Below, piece by piece: positions 29,368 through 39,746 of a stretch of DNA of 64,000 nt. The first letter of the stretch is position 1. Each line of letters opens with the position of its first letter. The stretch is taken from positions 999,501-1,063,500 of the forward strand of contig NC_056419.1 of the NCBI RefSeq assembly GCF_905147365.1, given 5' to 3'. The notes under the pieces are model-generated. The model worked only from the letters and a program-made list of their open reading frames with translations. It had not been told where the DNA came from and made no database searches. The DNA comes from Aricia agestis (taxonomy: Eukaryota; Arthropoda; Insecta; Lepidoptera; Lycaenidae). A program made the position numbers and the translations under genes.

Positions 29368-29638
29368 TTTCTAAGAAGGTTCCTATAAGATGTAGATATC
29401 TTATAAAGGATTTTACGGAACTCCACCACTAAGATTAAACGGGGCTTGGGAGTTCCTATTAATAATTGAAAGACTTATTTAGCCCTTGCTTTTGTTTTTC
29501 TCTCAAGGCATTAAATGGGAATCAAAATTTATTTTCGTGGAATATGTTTTTTATAAAGCAAAGACACTGAAAAGCCGCTAGCATATATTTTTTTTAAGAT
29601 TAATTAATAACAGGAATAATTCGTCAAAACAGAAAGTC

Positions 29639-29965
29639 ATGTTCAAACCGACGTATGTTATATTTTTCGCAATATTTCTACACCCTTTAGAACTCACATT
29701 GTGCCTTTCTTTCCTTCTTTCCTTATCAAATTATCTCTCCCCTCGAAGTTATGAAATCGAACAAGACAGGGAAATGATATATTACCAACTCTACAGCACA
29801 CCTGAAGGAAAAAGACTGAATTACTTTTCAATTTTAGCTTTGGGGTGGAGTTTTTCAGACATAAATATTGAATGCTTAAAATATAATTATGTTTACCCGA
29901 GTGGACTTGGAGGAGAGTTTTTCAGGTGGTTCTTGTGTATTATCGAGACTGAGGTGTGTTCATAG
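29639..29965 (+). CDS. Unassigned 108-codon ORF with hydrophobic N terminus
   Basis: Not recognised. Residues 7-30 are strongly hydrophobic (VIFFAIFLHPLELTLCLSFLL) and could be a signal peptide or membrane anchor. The remainder is mixed ('EIEQDREMIYYQLYSTPEG', 'YPSGLGGEFFRW'). A 'gaggtgtgt' at 29949 could be a splice donor. It lies in a repeat-free stretch, the only reason to list it. Length is still compatible with chance in 64 kb, and no promoter or downstream exon is evident. Confidence 0.15.
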   Translation: MFKPTYVIFFAIFLHPLELTLCLSFLLSLSNYLSPRSYEIEQDREMIYYQLYSTPEGKRLNYFSILALGWSFSDINIECLKYNYVYPSGLGGEFFRWFLCIIETEVCS

Positions 29966-30285
29966 ATTTGTATGTAATAATATGGTGTACAGCTTAATAA
30001 CATAATATAATATGAATTTGTGTAATAGATATCTACAGCTTAATAAGGAAATTGAGACAAGAAAAATTAACACACTAAAAAAAAATCTAACTTTCTATGA
30101 GCTTGCATTGAAATGAGATTCACTTATAAATAAGATAAAATTATTCAGTACGACACTTACTTTTCGTAAGACAGTATTTTACGTGAGTTGTAGATCATAC
30201 ACACAAAATATTATATTCTGTGGTTGATTTTTTAAATAACATTGATCGAACTTAGAAAAAAGGTATTTGCTATTTATGTTAGCAA

Positions 30286-30640
30286 TTTTTTTTATGAAAT
30301 AAGGGGGCAAACGAGCAAACGGGTCACCTGATGGAAAGCAACTTCCGTCGCCCATGGACACTCGCAGCATCAGAAGAGCTGCAGGTGCGTTGCCGGCCTT
30401 TAAAGAGGGAAATAGGATAATAGGGGAGGCTAGGGATGGGAAGGGAAGAGAATAGGGGAGGGTAGGGAAGGGATTAGGGCAGGGGATTGGGCCTCCGGTA
30501 AACTCACTCACTCGGCGAAACACAGCGCAAGCGCTGTTTCACGTCGGTTTTCTGTGAGCCCGTGGTATTTCTCCGGTCGAGCCGGCCCATTCGTGCCGAA
30601 GTATGGCTCTCCCACGTATAAGCATGGCTCTCCCACATAT
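30286..30640 (-). mobile_element. Family A LINE-tailed SINE, copy 5, with doubled 5' end
   Basis: Poly-T 30286-30293, full tail and tract, head ending 'tatggctctcccacgtata' at 30620. A second copy of the first ~20 bases of the head ('gcatggctctcccacatata') follows at 30621-30640. The duplicated 5' end is unique to this copy and may reflect template jumping at the end of reverse transcription. Confidence 0.92.
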
Positions 30641-31107
30641 AAAACTTAGTTACGTGTGTTACAAAATTACGTTTCATTTAGCAGTGTATGTCGTGAATCC
30701 AGAAAATTCAATCTACGTAAACTTGGCAGTCGTGTTTATGGCGTATTATTATTTGGCCGACTAATAGCGCGGAACTTCGCTTTGTAGATACTATCACAAC
30801 TTCTGCAGGTATTTGAAATATAATTATTAACTATTATATTGTATGAATGTCAGCCACAACGCAGATATAGACACCCTTTCGTATTTATTATATTAGTAAG
30901 CATTTAAAGTTATTAAACTTTAAAAATTATATACTGTGAGTCAGCCTAACAACTATAATACAATATCGCCCAGCTAAAATAAAAATGAAAGCCCTACAGT
31001 GCCTATTTTAAAGTGTCTTTGGTTGGGAGAAGAATGAGCGGGGCAGATGTAATTGTCATAAACTCATAACTCATATAATTTTATAATCAATATTTTAATA
31101 TATCGAT
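30641..31107. other. Unassigned sequence
   Basis: AT-rich, no recognised feature. Confidence 0.35.
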
Positions 31108-31346
31108 GGACGCTTCACACCACGACAGTCTGGCCCCGTGCCAAGTACCTGAAGGACTTGAGTTACGGTTACCAGACAACGGAAATATATTAAATATTTT
31201 ATACTATAAATTTTTATTATATCATACACATTTTTAATTCACATCCACCCAGGAACTTAAAAACTTTTTGTTCCGTCCGGATTCGAACCCGCGACCCTCG
31301 GCCTGAGCTGCCACACACTCTTAACCATTGAGCCACAGAGGTCGTC
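31108..31346 (-). mobile_element. tRNA-derived SINE, family F, minus-strand copy
   Basis: Minus strand: head 'gacgacctctgtggctcaat' with the A-box region, B box 'gggttcgaatcc' (31278-31290 region), 'ggaacaaaaagttt', AT-rich body, and the 3' part 'gtctggtaaccgtaact' to 'ggtgtgaagcgtcc' near 31108. Pol III boxes are intact in spacing. Confidence 0.88.
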
Positions 31347-31960
31347 GTATTGGTATTGGCCATATATTTATATTGGTAGATCAGTGATCAGACGGCTCGT
31401 TATTGGTAGATCGCGGTTAGAATGTGAGATGTTAGTGACAGTCATTCAAAGAATATATTGTACTACAAAGCCCTTAAAATTTTTCAAAAATATATTTAGT
31501 TTGTGCCCGTCCTAAGTTGTATTTCAGTAGCTATAAAGTGTAAGCCATGGGCAAAAGCTATGTAATATTGCGAATTCAAATATAGCAAAATATTTTCCAT
31601 CTCGCGTTAGACGCTCTGTTATTTGGTGAGTTGAATGCATGCTTCACTCAGCTTCATACGTCAGTTAACTTCCCAGCTGAGTAAATATGCAACGTAGGGA
31701 CGTGACGAAGCATAAACCTCGCTAGTATCGATATAGTTCGATAACGTATCGATGAAATAATATCGATGAATATGATGAGTCACGACTCTACGCTGCATAG
31801 CTTCGCCCTTATAAATACAATATTCTTAGAGCATAACACCAACATATAGTTAACTTCTCGACATAAAAACTATATTGTCAAATAAAGTTTAACAATATAT
31901 TCTGATTAGAGACCTATAATTATTGTAAGGGAGACAAACGAACCCTGAAATATATTATAA
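31347..31960. other. Unassigned sequence with an ATCGAT cluster in a palindrome
   Basis: 31686-31797 has weak inverted arms ('atgcaacgtagggacgtga' / 'tcacgactctacgctgcat') around a centre with four ATCGAT-type words (31724-31770). Possibly an old MITE. ATCGAT clusters resemble DREF-type sites in Drosophila, but no gene is nearby. Confidence 0.4.
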
Positions 31961-32319
31961 CTTATTTTTGTTATACCTTGTATACTTACCGTTTATCTTG
32001 AAAAATGCCATTGGCTATTACTGTCACTGTCAATTGAGACAAATGACAGTTCGGTACTTTATGTTTCACGCGACACTTGTAAATCATCTAATCGGTGAAA
32101 ATAAAATATTTATCGACAAAACGATTCCCTTCCCTTTCACCCTCACAAAAACGTCAGATTTGATGTATAGAGGGCCGCTGGAGTTTGTGAATAATTTGGC
32201 CAGAGTAGATTTGGCCGAAATTTATCACGGGCAGACAAGATCGCCAAGGTCCAAGATGGCGCCTTCTTGGATGTGTGAAAATTCTAATCGGCTTCTCCTT
32301 TCCTTGATGGAGTGTTAAT

Positions 32320-32430
32320 GTCTAAACACACTATGCCGAAGTTACGCGGCCGAAGTTCCGCATGATTACGTCAGCAATGTCAAACACATACAATATAACG
32401 CGACGTAATTTTGGCCTAGTGTGTGATCAC
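32320..32430. mobile_element. Small MITE, family S
   Basis: 'tctaaacacactatgccgaa' / 'ttggcctagtgtgtgatcac' ends with inner 'gttacg' / 'cgtaat'. A half copy is at 37660-37725 ('gtctaaacacactaggccga'). Target duplication not clear. Confidence 0.65.
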
Positions 32431-32517
32431 ACAATTTGTTTTCGCACATACATTCATGTATCGGTCGAGAGCCGTACATTTTGCCGCGATGAACTATTCA
32501 ATGTTTGATGAATGATT

Positions 32518-32844
32518 CATGCTTCGGCACGAATGGGCCGGCTCGACCGGATAAATACCACGTTCTCACAGAAAACCGGCGTGAAACAACGCTTGCGCTG
32601 TGTTTCGCCGAGTGAGTGAGTTTACCGGAGGCCCAATCCCCTAACCCCTACCCTATTCCCTTCCCTACCCTCAACTATTCCCTTCCCTTCCCTTCCCTAC
32701 CCTCCCCTATTACCCTATTCCCTCTTAAAAGGCCGGCAACGCACTTGCAGCTCTTCTGATGCTACGAGTGTCCATGGGCGACGGAAGCTGCTTTCCATCA
32801 GGTGACCCGTTTGCTTGTTTGCCCCCTTATTTCATAAAAAAAAA
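32518..32844 (+). mobile_element. Family A LINE-tailed SINE, copy 6 (long pyrimidine tract)
   Basis: Starts 'catgcttcggcacgaatggg', so it lacks the first ~14 bases of the head. The pyrimidine tract is the longest in the window (about 32636-32728, many cccttcc units). Tail and poly-A 32836-32844 are normal. Confidence 0.92.
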
Positions 32845-33009
32845 TGTACTTACTTTAGACTCAAAGTATCTCCATAGTCCATGCCAAATAACTAAAATTG
32901 GTTTTACTGTTTAAGCGTAATAATTTAGTTATGTGTCTGCTTATGGCGCGGCTATTATTTGACATTTTAATTAGCATTATAGCCGCCTATACTTTGTTTA
33001 CATTTATGT

Positions 33010-33346
33010 CAAAACGAATAGGGACTATTACACAAAGGTCGGAACAGAGGTCGCTACTAGCATATACAGTAAGCAATCCTTTTTTTGTGTTAAAGGAGGC
33101 AGGTCGCTGTAGCCCTGACGTCACTGCGACCCATAAGGATCTATTGTAACTCCTTCGCACTAGAGTATCATCCCCAATACTGCTCATAAACTGAACGATA
33201 TGGTTGGGGTTGGTGCTACGAATTTCCTCTGCGGATGAGTATTCGTGGCGACCAAGGTGCCTGTTCCTGCTCTGTAGTAGAGCAGGACAGTCAAGGAGAA
33301 GGTGAATAGGTTGGTTAAGCAATCCTACCAAAATCGAATATTGCAC
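33010..33346 (-). pseudogene. RNase H-type LINE (I/LOA/R1-like) 3' end
   Basis: On the minus strand 'PIHLLLDCPALLQSRNRHLG' followed by 'EEIRSTNPNHIVQFM' matches the cysteine-containing C-terminal tail that follows RNase H in I/LOA-type LINEs (the usual H-L-C-x-C-P-A-L pattern). The second Cys of the motif is present and the first is replaced. It is followed by probable 3' UTR ('cctgacgtcactgcgaccca' on the plus strand). The 119-codon ORF spans both. The clade is an inference from a short motif. Confidence 0.55.
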
Positions 33347-33486
33347 ACGTCATATCAGAATTTTGATAGAAACGTTGTCAAACGTCGAACAAAAATTTTT
33401 GTTTGCTGATGAAGAAAGAAATGTTTTCACGATAGAGGCAGCACAAACACAGGCTAGTGCTGCCTCTGCCGTGAAAACATTGCTCT
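33343..33486 (-). mobile_element. Family M repeat, uninterrupted copy
   Basis: Contains 'cacgtcatatcagaattttg', 'ttgtcaaacgtcgaacaaaa' and a terminal hairpin 'cgatagaggcagcac' / 'gtgctgcctctgccg' (33435-33470). This hairpin side matches 22897-22915 and the rest matches 23464-23540. Confidence 0.7.
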
Positions 33487-33530
33487 AATATATCATACTG
33501 AAACGGATTTAATATGATTTAACATGATCT

Positions 33531-33871
33531 ATACGTGGGAGAGCCATGCTTTGGCATGAATGGGCCGGAGAAATTCCACGTTCTCACAGAAAACCGGCAT
33601 GAAGCAACGCTTGCGCTGTGTTCCGCCGAGTGAGTGAGTTTACCGGAGGCCCAATTCCCTTCCCTATCCTCCCCTATTCCCTTCCTTTCCCATGCTTAGA
33701 TGCTTAGAGGGAATAGGGTAATAGGGGAGGGCCCTATTACCCTATTCCCTCTTAAAAGGCCGGCAACGTACCTGCAGCTCTTCTGATGCTGCGAGTGTCC
33801 ATGGGCGACGGAAGGTGCTTTCCATCAGGTGACCCGTTTGCTTGTTTGCCCCCTTCTTTCATTAAAAAAAA
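33531..33871 (+). mobile_element. Family A LINE-tailed SINE, copy 7, with internal palindrome
   Basis: The head lacks 'ccggctcga' (reads 'gggccggagaaattcc'). In the pyrimidine tract an inverted copy of the following segment is present: 21-bp perfect arms at 33706-33726 and 33732-33752 around a 5-base loop. Poly-A ends at 33871. Flanks 'atgatctat' / 'atgatgtat' look like a 9-bp target duplication with one change. Confidence 0.93.
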
Positions 33872-33898
33872 TGATGATGTATATTACGTATCCACTAA

Positions 33899-34250
33899 GG
33901 GTGGGTTGCACGTGCATCAGAGACGTGGTTAAAGTTATGGTTATAATTAAGGCTAATATAACTTTAACCTTAACTTTGACCACAGAATTTGACAGGAGAC
34001 ATTGCTGGTCCGACAAGGCTTTAAATGAACGTGGGCGAGGGCGCTGCTGGTAAAGGAGAACTGTCAAAAATGGCGTTTTTGTATAAAGACAGCGTTAGTT
34101 CCTTTTTTCACCACGTGCATTTAAAGCCTTGTCGAGCTCTATTGTTTTGGTTAAATATGGCGTCCATTTCCTACTTTAACCAAAGATTTGAAATTTTGCA
34201 TTGTAGTTAAAGTTAAAGTTATAGTTAAAGTAAGCTGGTACAACCCACCC
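33899..34250. mobile_element. TAA-flanked MITE (GGGTGGGTTG ends) with a nested MITE
   Basis: Ends GGGTGGGTTGCACGTGC and 'gctggtacaacccaccc' are inverted, with TAA at 33896-33898 and 34251-34253. The inner arms carry 'ttaaagttatggtta' / 'taactttaactacaa'-like pairing. A second fold-back element sits at 34011-34134. PIF/Harbinger-like by target. Confidence 0.85.
34011..34134. mobile_element. MITE family W, copy 1 (nested)
   Basis: Ends CGACAAGGCTTTAAATGAAC and 'gcatttaaagccttgtcg' are inverted; the centre has 'gggcgctgctggtaaagga'. Copy 2 is at 40965-41086. Located inside the TAA-flanked MITE, so it arrived later. Confidence 0.8.
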
Positions 34251-34667
34251 TAAAGTTAGCTAATGCTCTGTCGTATATCATCATTGCGGTATAGGCGCTA
34301 AATCATAATATGTTTCACATAAGCTCTATGTCATGTACTCGATCTAGATAATATAAGCCCTATATCAGAGCTTCCCAAACTTTTTTTACAGCGGCCCTTA
34401 GATATGAGTCGTTTCTATCAGGCATCGCCTTATTATAATAACATAAATTTGTTTTAGAAATCCGAAATGTTTTAAAAAATCATGCATTTTACAGCTTCTG
34501 CAACACCTTGTATCCTTCATTGAAGGACGTCGACGAATAGAATAGAATAGAATAATTATTAGATAGAAGAATATTCTACTGACTCTTATCTGTAACAGTG
34601 GTTAATTTTATGAGAAATCATTTGCATAGCCATGTGATCTCATGGTATATTATTTTTATTTTTTATT

Positions 34668-34775
34668 TTTTTTTATTATAAAATTGGGGCCGTCTATGGA
34701 CTGTTCGTCCATATCCTTTTTTTGTTATTTTATTATTTAGATTTTTCGCACCAAGGATAATTGAAATAATATTAT
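34668..34775 (+). repeat. Repeat Q, copy 1
   Basis: 'ttattataaaattggggccg', 'tctatggactgttcgtccat' to 'aattgaaataatattat'. Copy 2 at 63170-63279 differs by about two bases over ~108, much closer than any other repeat pair here. Same orientation. Class unknown. Confidence 0.8.
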
Positions 34776-34865
34776 GAATTTTAATTAATTGTGGTCCATC
34801 ACGCCATGGTATATTATTTATATATTATCATATCAACACAATATCGACAAAGCCCATGTAGTTTA

Positions 34866-35066
34866 GTAAAACTCTGGAATGAACTGTCACCAGCAGTATT
34901 TCCGGACCAATATGACCTGCAAACCTTCAAGAAAAGGGCGTATTCCCCCTTGAAAGGCCGGCAACACACCTGCAGCTCTTCTAATGTTGCGAGTGTCCAT
35001 GGGCGACGGTAGTTACTGTCCATCAGGTGACCCGTTCGTTCGTTTGCCTCCATACTGTATAAAAAA
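34866..35066 (+). pseudogene. LINE 3' end, copy 2 (partner of family A)
   Basis: 'LVKLWNELSPAVFP' then 'YDLQTFKKRAYSPLKGRQH' to TAG, then UTR and a short poly-A-like 'tataaaaaa'. Has the LINE-type diagnostic bases (aatgTtgcg, intact TAG). The 5' border is within a few codons of copies 1 and 3. Confidence 0.85.
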
Positions 35067-35431
35067 GAGCGTGTGTGCTGAGCACACGTGCCAGAAGTGA
35101 AACTTAGTCAAAATCGACGCCTTACTCATGACGCGACCATGAAATTTTACTCTCAACGCATCTAAAGAAGTTTCACTTCAGAAAGTTTATGTTGGCTCGC
35201 AACGAACCTGGGCTGCAAGTTGCGACCCCTGCGGGGAACCATAGCTTGGGAAGCTCTGCCCAATAATGTATCAGGGTAACACGAGCCAAAATCGTTGCGT
35301 GACGCGCGTCGTTATTCTGTGCGGCGTCGATGGAGCGAAATTTTTTTGTGATAAAAGATACATCACAGAAGCAACACACCCTTGCGATTGGCAGGAAGAA
35401 ATATTTTAGGACATTAATTGATACTAAAGTA

Positions 35432-35698
35432 TACAAGATGTTAGTGTAAACACCGTTATCCTTGAAACCATCAAATGAGCCCGTCAAAATGAACAACTTT
35501 TTCTATGAGAGCAATGCTGGGAACTCAAAAAAAATCCGTCTTCATACCCATACAAATTGCCGATCCGAGCATCCGTATGGGTATGAAGACGGCTTTTTTT
35601 TTTGAGTTCGCAGCATTGTTCTCATAGAAAAAGTTGTTCATTTTGACGGGCTCATTAGATGGTTTCAAGCATAATGGTGTTTACACTAACACACTGTA
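35432..35698. mobile_element. Fold-back element with ~125-bp arms and TA target
   Basis: The left arm 'tacaagatgttagtgtaaac' through 'aacaactttttctatgagag' to 'cttcatacccata' mirrors the right arm, ending 'gtttacactaacacactgta'. TA flanks at 35430-35431 and 35699-35700. The centre is about 25 bp. Mariner/Tc1-like MITE by target. The 107-codon antisense ORF overlaps the arm and is not a gene. Confidence 0.82.
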
Positions 35699-35735
35699 TA
35701 TTAAAATGCTACTATGAGCTCTAAATATATATACA

Positions 35736-35882
35736 CTAGCTGTCCCGGTGAACTTCGTGTCACTTTAAAACCTTCCCTGGACTTCTACGAATATTTTAAG
35801 ACTAAAATTAGCCCAATCCGTTCAGCCGTTTTCAAGTTTTAGCGCGACTAACACATTTGAAAATCCATTTTTATATATAAGA
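35736..35882 (-). mobile_element. Helitron family J, minus-strand copy
   Basis: CTAGCTGTCCCGGTGAAC at 35736, 'accttccctggacttctacg', 'cccaatccgttcagccgttt', to 'ttttatatataaga' (TC on the minus strand). Matches 54510-54645 over its whole length. Confidence 0.8.
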
Positions 35883-36197
35883 TATATATAGCTATGGGTG
35901 TACATTTACCTAAATTAATAGGCAGTTAAGTGACGATAATTTTTTTAATTAGAAGTTTGAAAATGCATACACTGGGTAAAATGTATGAATTCAATGTGTT
36001 ACTTTAGTGTAGTAAATAAAGTTTACTTTTGATTAATAATTTATGCTACAGTAAAAACTTATGTCCTAACTCCTATCCCATCTAATACTCAGTCAAAGCA
36101 TCTAATAGTAAGTCAAAAAAGAAATTAAAAAGTTGCAACATAGTAATTAGTAGTGTCATCCCTTTCAAACCAATCTAAGAAAAATGACACTACGATG

Positions 36198-36536
36198 TTT
36201 TTTTTTTTTTTATGAAATAAGGGGGCAAACGAGCAAACGGGTCACCTGATGGAAAGCAACTTCCGTCGCCCATGGACACTCGCAGCATCAGAAGAGCTGC
36301 AAGTGCGTTGCCGGCCTTTTAAGAGGGAATAGGGTAATAGGGGAGGGTAGGGATGGGAAGGGAAGGGAATAGGGGAGGGTAGGGAAGGGAATAGGGTAGG
36401 GGATTGGGCCTCCGGTAAACTCACTCACTCGGCGAAACACAGCGCAAGCGCTGTTTCACGCCGGTTTTCTGTGAGAACGTGGTATTTATCCGGTCGAGCC
36501 GGCCCATTCGTGCCGAAGCATGGCTCTCCCACGTAT
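36198..36536 (-). mobile_element. Family A LINE-tailed SINE, copy 8
   Basis: Longest poly-A of the family (poly-T 36198-36211). Complete tail, tract and head to 'gctctcccacgta'. Close to the consensus, so possibly among the younger copies. Confidence 0.93.
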
Positions 36537-36671
36537 CAACTTTTGCCACTTTTTAATTTCTTCACTTTTTTGACAGACTATACATACCATGTTTCATCAA
36601 AATCAGCTATTATAGCCCGAATAACAGAGACGCACTTTTACTAATACAAGTAAGGATTACATTTTACCGTA

Positions 36672-37047
36672 TAAGCCTCCGTGGTCTAGTGGTATAGAGC
36701 GCGGCTCTTGACTCGGAGGTCGTGGGTTCGATTCCCGCATTGGAAACATGTTATTTCCAAGTTTGGTTAGGACAATGCAGGCTGATCACCTGATTGTCTG
36801 ACATTACTTGTCCATGATGATCCATGCGTCGGATGGGCATGTAAAAAGTCGGTCGCGCCTGATCTCTCGCCAGTCGTGTCGGTCATCCGTCCCACTGGGT
36901 TATGAGAGTAAAGGAATAGAGAGTGCTCTTGTGTACTGCGCACACACTTGAGCACTATGAATTACTCCTGCGTAGCTGGCCTGATTTCAATGAAACCGGC
37001 CACCGTCACCGAAACCGGTGTGGGAGCTATTATTATTATTATTACAC
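36672..37047 (+). mobile_element. tRNA-derived SINE, family D, copy 2 (full length)
   Basis: A box 'tggtctagtggt', B box 'gggttcgattcc', complete body including 'ctctcgccagtcgtgtcgg', 'cactgggttatgagagtaaa' and 'ctgcgcacacacttgag', then 'accgaaaccggtgtgggagc' and (ATT)n. Perfect 9-bp duplication TTTACCGTA at 36663-36671 and 37048-37056. The best reference copy of family D here. Confidence 0.95.
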
Positions 37048-37287
37048 TTTACCGTACTAAGAAGAAACCGACGATTACTTTGAATTGTACATAAAGGTAG
37101 TCTAGAATATCGTGTTACCAGCAACTGATATTCCGAAGCGTCAGAAAGGAGTGTACTTTACTAACAACACTTCGTTAGCTACCATTTCATCATCATCACG
37201 CCTTGCTCTGACTGTAATGGCCATGATAATATAATATATGCAACCATGGCTGCTACTATGATTACTTGATTAATATAACTGTTTTCA

Positions 37288-37841
37288 AAACAAAATTTTA
37301 AACCCCTTCTACAATAATTAAAACATAATTATTATGTCAAGTTGTAAAGTAATATAAAAAATAGTATAACCTACTGTATTGATTGTACTGTTAAATAAGT
37401 CCTGCACGAATAACTAATTAGATTGTAGCTGCCTATTGTTGCACTACAATTCTCTTATCTACAGACAGACAGAGACGCCCTGATACCTTGTCGTCCGTCC
37501 CGCTCGCACGCTCTAACCTTAAGTATTGTATTCTAAATATAGCTCAGCTCTGTAATGTAAATAAATACACATTTCTATTCCGACCATTGGTATTTTAATA
37601 CGTCTCTATCTCTAAATATACACCACAATAAGTAGCACTCCACATAGCTACAAGATTAAGTGTCTAAACACACTAGGCCGAAAATATGCGGCCGAAGTTC
37701 GGCATGATTACGTCACTGAATCTAATTAGTTATTCGTGCGTTACTGAGCAGGACTTATTTAACAGTACAATCAATACAGTAGGTTATACTATTTTACTTC
37801 ACAACTTGACATAATATTAGGTTTTAAAATTTTATTTTGCA
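37288..37841. mobile_element. Element with ~135-bp terminal inverted repeats
   Basis: The left arm 'aaaacaaaattttaaacccc' to 'gcacgaataactaattagat' (37288-37424) mirrors the right arm 'aatctaattagttattcgtg' to 'ggttttaaaattttattttg' (37715-37841). The ~290-bp centre has a polyadenylation-like 'gtaaataaatacacatttct' and half of a family S MITE (37660-37725). Foldback-type structure, class unknown. Confidence 0.72.
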
Positions 37842-38830
37842 AACAATAGTCACTGCGTCACAGGAAGACGTTAATTCTAACATTCCCACATTCCTTTGAC
37901 GTGTAAAAAGTGCACTGCAGTGTCTTACTCGATAAGGAACTTTGAATTTTATATCTAAAGGAATAAAGTTGAAATGTAAAATAGAAATGGTAAATACGCA
38001 TAAGTATTCACATTTCACAGTAATATGAATTATTAAAGTAGGTCTACCAGAATCTGATGGCAAAGACGGCAGATTTTCAAAAAATATCCTTGATTGGATA
38101 CATTTATATATTTAAATGTTTCACACACAGAATAAGCCGCTATAAGGAAAAAAAGGATCAAAATGTTTTATTCCAATTACCCCGGCATTTTTTGTTTTAA
38201 TTAGCCTATGCTGTCCCACTGCTGGGCAAAGGCCTCCCCCAGGGTTTTCCAATTGCAATTTGATTTTTTCTTTTTTTACTACTCTTCTTTTTTAATTTTT
38301 GTCAAGTGATCATAGAGTTTTACAAAAAATCAAATCAATATCAAAACATTACATGACCGTTTTCTTGTATTTACCTTTATTTACCAGCAAATGTTTTATA
38401 CTCGGTTTGCAAAGCGGCTGTAATGCAACTAATTTTAATACCATATTAATATAATTGTGCAGTTAGAAATAAAGTGTCACATTTATTTAGTTGGCTTACA
38501 ATTTAGTTTACTAACAAAAAAAATAAGAAGAGACTTTCTTACGAGTTTCCATAACAATATTTTTTAAAGTCGGGCATAAAAGAAAATGTATTCTTTTGTT
38601 CTCTAAGTCCGCGAGTCTTCAAAGAGTGCGTTAAATATAACAGGACAGACTTCAACTTGAAATTATTTTTTAAAGACCTTGTAAAATGAACGCTAAAGAA
38701 AATGTAACTGTATATTGAGAAGGAGTTTTAAACTTTTCCTGTTTTCTATTTCCATAATCATATACGTAATATTTTATGTTTATAATGTTATATGTCATAA
38801 CTATATAATTTGGTGTATATTTCCTACTTG
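37842..38830. other. Unassigned, with an RTE end fragment
   Basis: 38204-38253 ('agcctatgctgtcccactgc', 'tgggcaaaggcctccccca') is an inverted RTE-like LINE terminus, as at 19548. The remainder is AT-rich without recognised features. ORF 37824-38063 overlaps the end of the preceding inverted-repeat element and has no domain. Confidence 0.45.
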
Positions 38831-38960
38831 CGTCTGGCGTTCAGAGCCTATATAGCCAAGACGTTGTCTTTATGGCTTCTATACATTTTGATCAGCGATT
38901 CTATAAAGAAGCGATAAAGAAAGCGTATTGGCTAAAAGGCCAGGTTTAAGACACAAAATG

Positions 38961-39746
38961 ACCTGATCAAAAATTTGTAACAAGAAATAATTTCCCTACC
39001 ATAACAAAATTAGGTAATACTTTATCTAGTAAATTAGCAGAAATCGTGAATATTACGTAGTCTGCGGGACGCCATTGTAGTATAATAAATAATATGTTAT
39101 AGGTGCCCTTATTGATGGAACTTCGACACGCGATACAATATAACTTGGGAATCTATAGAATCCACCGATCGATTACTTTTTATGAAATATTTATTTCCAA
39201 TGCCTTTAAACAGAGTGTATAAAAATAAAGTGATAATACTCAAGGTGTGTATGAGTCATCTGTATAGAGTTTGCTGTGAAAGAGTAACCTTTTTAAAACT
39301 TTTGACCGGGCAAAATTTATTATGGGGCGCGTCATGTGAAAAAAAAATGTGTCCAAACTGACTTCAGATCACAGCTTAAAGACGACCGCTAGTTCAACGA
39401 CCGGAATTAAATAGTTAACTCAATTTGTATACTTTTTCTATATATTTTTGTAAGATCCTGCAGAAGACGAGGTGGTGATCAAAGTTTTCTCCATCATTTT
39501 CCACTTGTTATCCTTTTAAAACATTCAAAGCCGCTTTGGACAGAATAATATGCCTCAAAATATTATTTTAGGGGCTCTAAAATGTGGTTATATCCGGATT
39601 AAGTAGAATTTAAAGGACATTATTTAACCGTTGCCGTGTTGCCACAAAATGATACTCTGATTCTGTTGAATGTGGGTTTTTAATATTCCAATTGCCACCA
39701 GGTGCCGCTATGTAGCTCTAGGGTATCTATCGCGTCAAATCGTTTG
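38961..39746. other. Unassigned, with a family C scrap
   Basis: 39220-39300 ('aaataaagtgataatactca', 'tagagtttgctgtgaaagag') is the left arm of a family C mariner-type MITE. No right arm was found. Nothing else recognised. Confidence 0.45.

Larger units (their letters stand above)
34367..35258. mobile_element. hAT-like non-autonomous element, with later insertions
   Basis: Ends CAGAGCTTCCCAAACTTTTT and 'agcttgggaagctctg' are short inverted repeats of the 'CAG-GCTTCCCAAACTTTTT' type seen in hAT elements. Flanking 8-mers 'ccctatat' (34359-34366) and 'cccaataa' (35259-35266) agree at six of eight positions. Contains the 108-bp repeat Q and a LINE 3' end, both likely later insertions. A weak relative of the left end is at 51267-51330. 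Confidence 0.6.

Noticed and set aside
31724..31770. ATCGAT cluster as a promoter element
   Set aside because: Lies in the centre of a weak palindrome with no gene or start site nearby.
31968..32318. 116-codon plus-strand ORF
   Set aside because: No domain, low-complexity start, overlaps sequence adjacent to a MITE; chance length cannot be excluded.
32987..33346. Host gene candidate (119 codons)
   Set aside because: The cysteine-containing tail motif matches LINE 3' ends; treated as a retrotransposon remnant.
36242..36424. Repeated ORF ending LLKGRQRTCSSSDAASVHGRR
   Set aside because: Not a gene family: it is the LINE-derived tail of family A read in frame, seen in most copies.
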